NCBI GenBank assembly: GCA_900553005.1
Contig: USBU01000091.1
Span: 1 to 5,597, forward strand
DNA length: 5,597 nt
DNA from: an uncultured Eubacteriales bacterium
GTDB lineage: Bacteria; Bacillota; Clostridia; Christensenellales; Pumilibacteraceae
Reading direction: 5' to 3'
The translations under genes were made by a program, and so were the position numbers. This document shows, in pieces, positions 5,549 through 5,597 of the stretch. Under the pieces are notes generated by a model. The model was not told the DNA's origin. It ran no database searches and worked only from the letters and a program-made list of their open reading frames with translations. Position 1 is the stretch's first letter, and each line of letters starts with the position of its first letter.

Positions 5549-5597
5549 CTGTCTCTTATACACATCTCCGAGCCCACGAGACGGAGCTACATCTCGT
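5549..5597 (+). other. Illumina Nextera adapter contamination at the contig end
   Basis: 5549-5567 is the 19-bp Tn5 mosaic end in adapter orientation (CTGTCTCTTATACACATCT). 5568-5582 is the Nextera read 2 segment CCGAGCCCACGAGAC. 5583-5590 (GGAGCTAC) sits where the 8-nt i7 index belongs and, from memory, equals index N718. 5591-5597 (ATCTCGT) begins the P7 segment. The order and spacing are exact, so this is library sequence, not a genomic transposon end. The minus-strand frame from the RicT-like gene runs through it and yields the well-known artefact peptide YKRQ. Confidence 0.99.

Noticed and set aside
5549..5567. Tn5/IS50 mosaic-end-like sequence as a real transposon end
   Set aside because: It continues directly into the Nextera read 2 segment, an 8-nt index and P7 bases, which occur only in sequencing libraries.

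Overview
The window looks like the end of a draft contig from an anaerobic member of the Clostridia (Bacillota). The evidence is a rubrerythrin, a small clostridial-type 2[4Fe-4S] ferredoxin, a SpoVB/YtgP-type lipid flippase, a PSP1/RicT-like protein end, AGGAG-type ribosome binding sites and TATAAT promoters. The lineage below class cannot be fixed from this sequence. Every gene I can support is on the minus strand, so transcription runs from high to low coordinates.

In transcription order: (1) 5549-5597 is not genomic DNA but an Illumina Nextera adapter with an index. (2) 5363-5548 is the C-terminal end of a PSP1-domain (RicT/YaaT-like) protein, cut off by the adapter. (3) 5108-5278 is a 56-residue ferredoxin, too short for most ORF cut-offs, with its own extended -10 promoter and a strong terminator at 5053-5094. 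(4) 4830-5052 is a leader-like region with a possible promoter, a hairpin, a possible 35-codon ORF and an 11-bp-period direct repeat. (5) 2907-4829 is a 640-residue MOP-superfamily flippase with an unusually long hydrophilic central insert. (6) 1536-2798 is seryl-tRNA synthetase, with a good sigma-A promoter in the gap before it. (7) 656-1471 is a membrane protein of unknown function, probably co-transcribed with serS. (8) 24-566 is rubrerythrin, probably a separate unit.

Most of this is housekeeping: serine charging, cell-envelope or spore lipid-intermediate export, peroxide defence and electron transfer. The ferredoxin and rubrerythrin fit an oxygen-sensitive lifestyle. The genes do not form one obvious pathway. 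I see no mobile element, CRISPR array, tRNA, rRNA or defence system, and no convincing new biological system. The points most worth a second look are the adapter (certain), the flippase insert, the uncharacterised leader before the flippase, and the unknown membrane protein with its conserved-looking C-terminal module.
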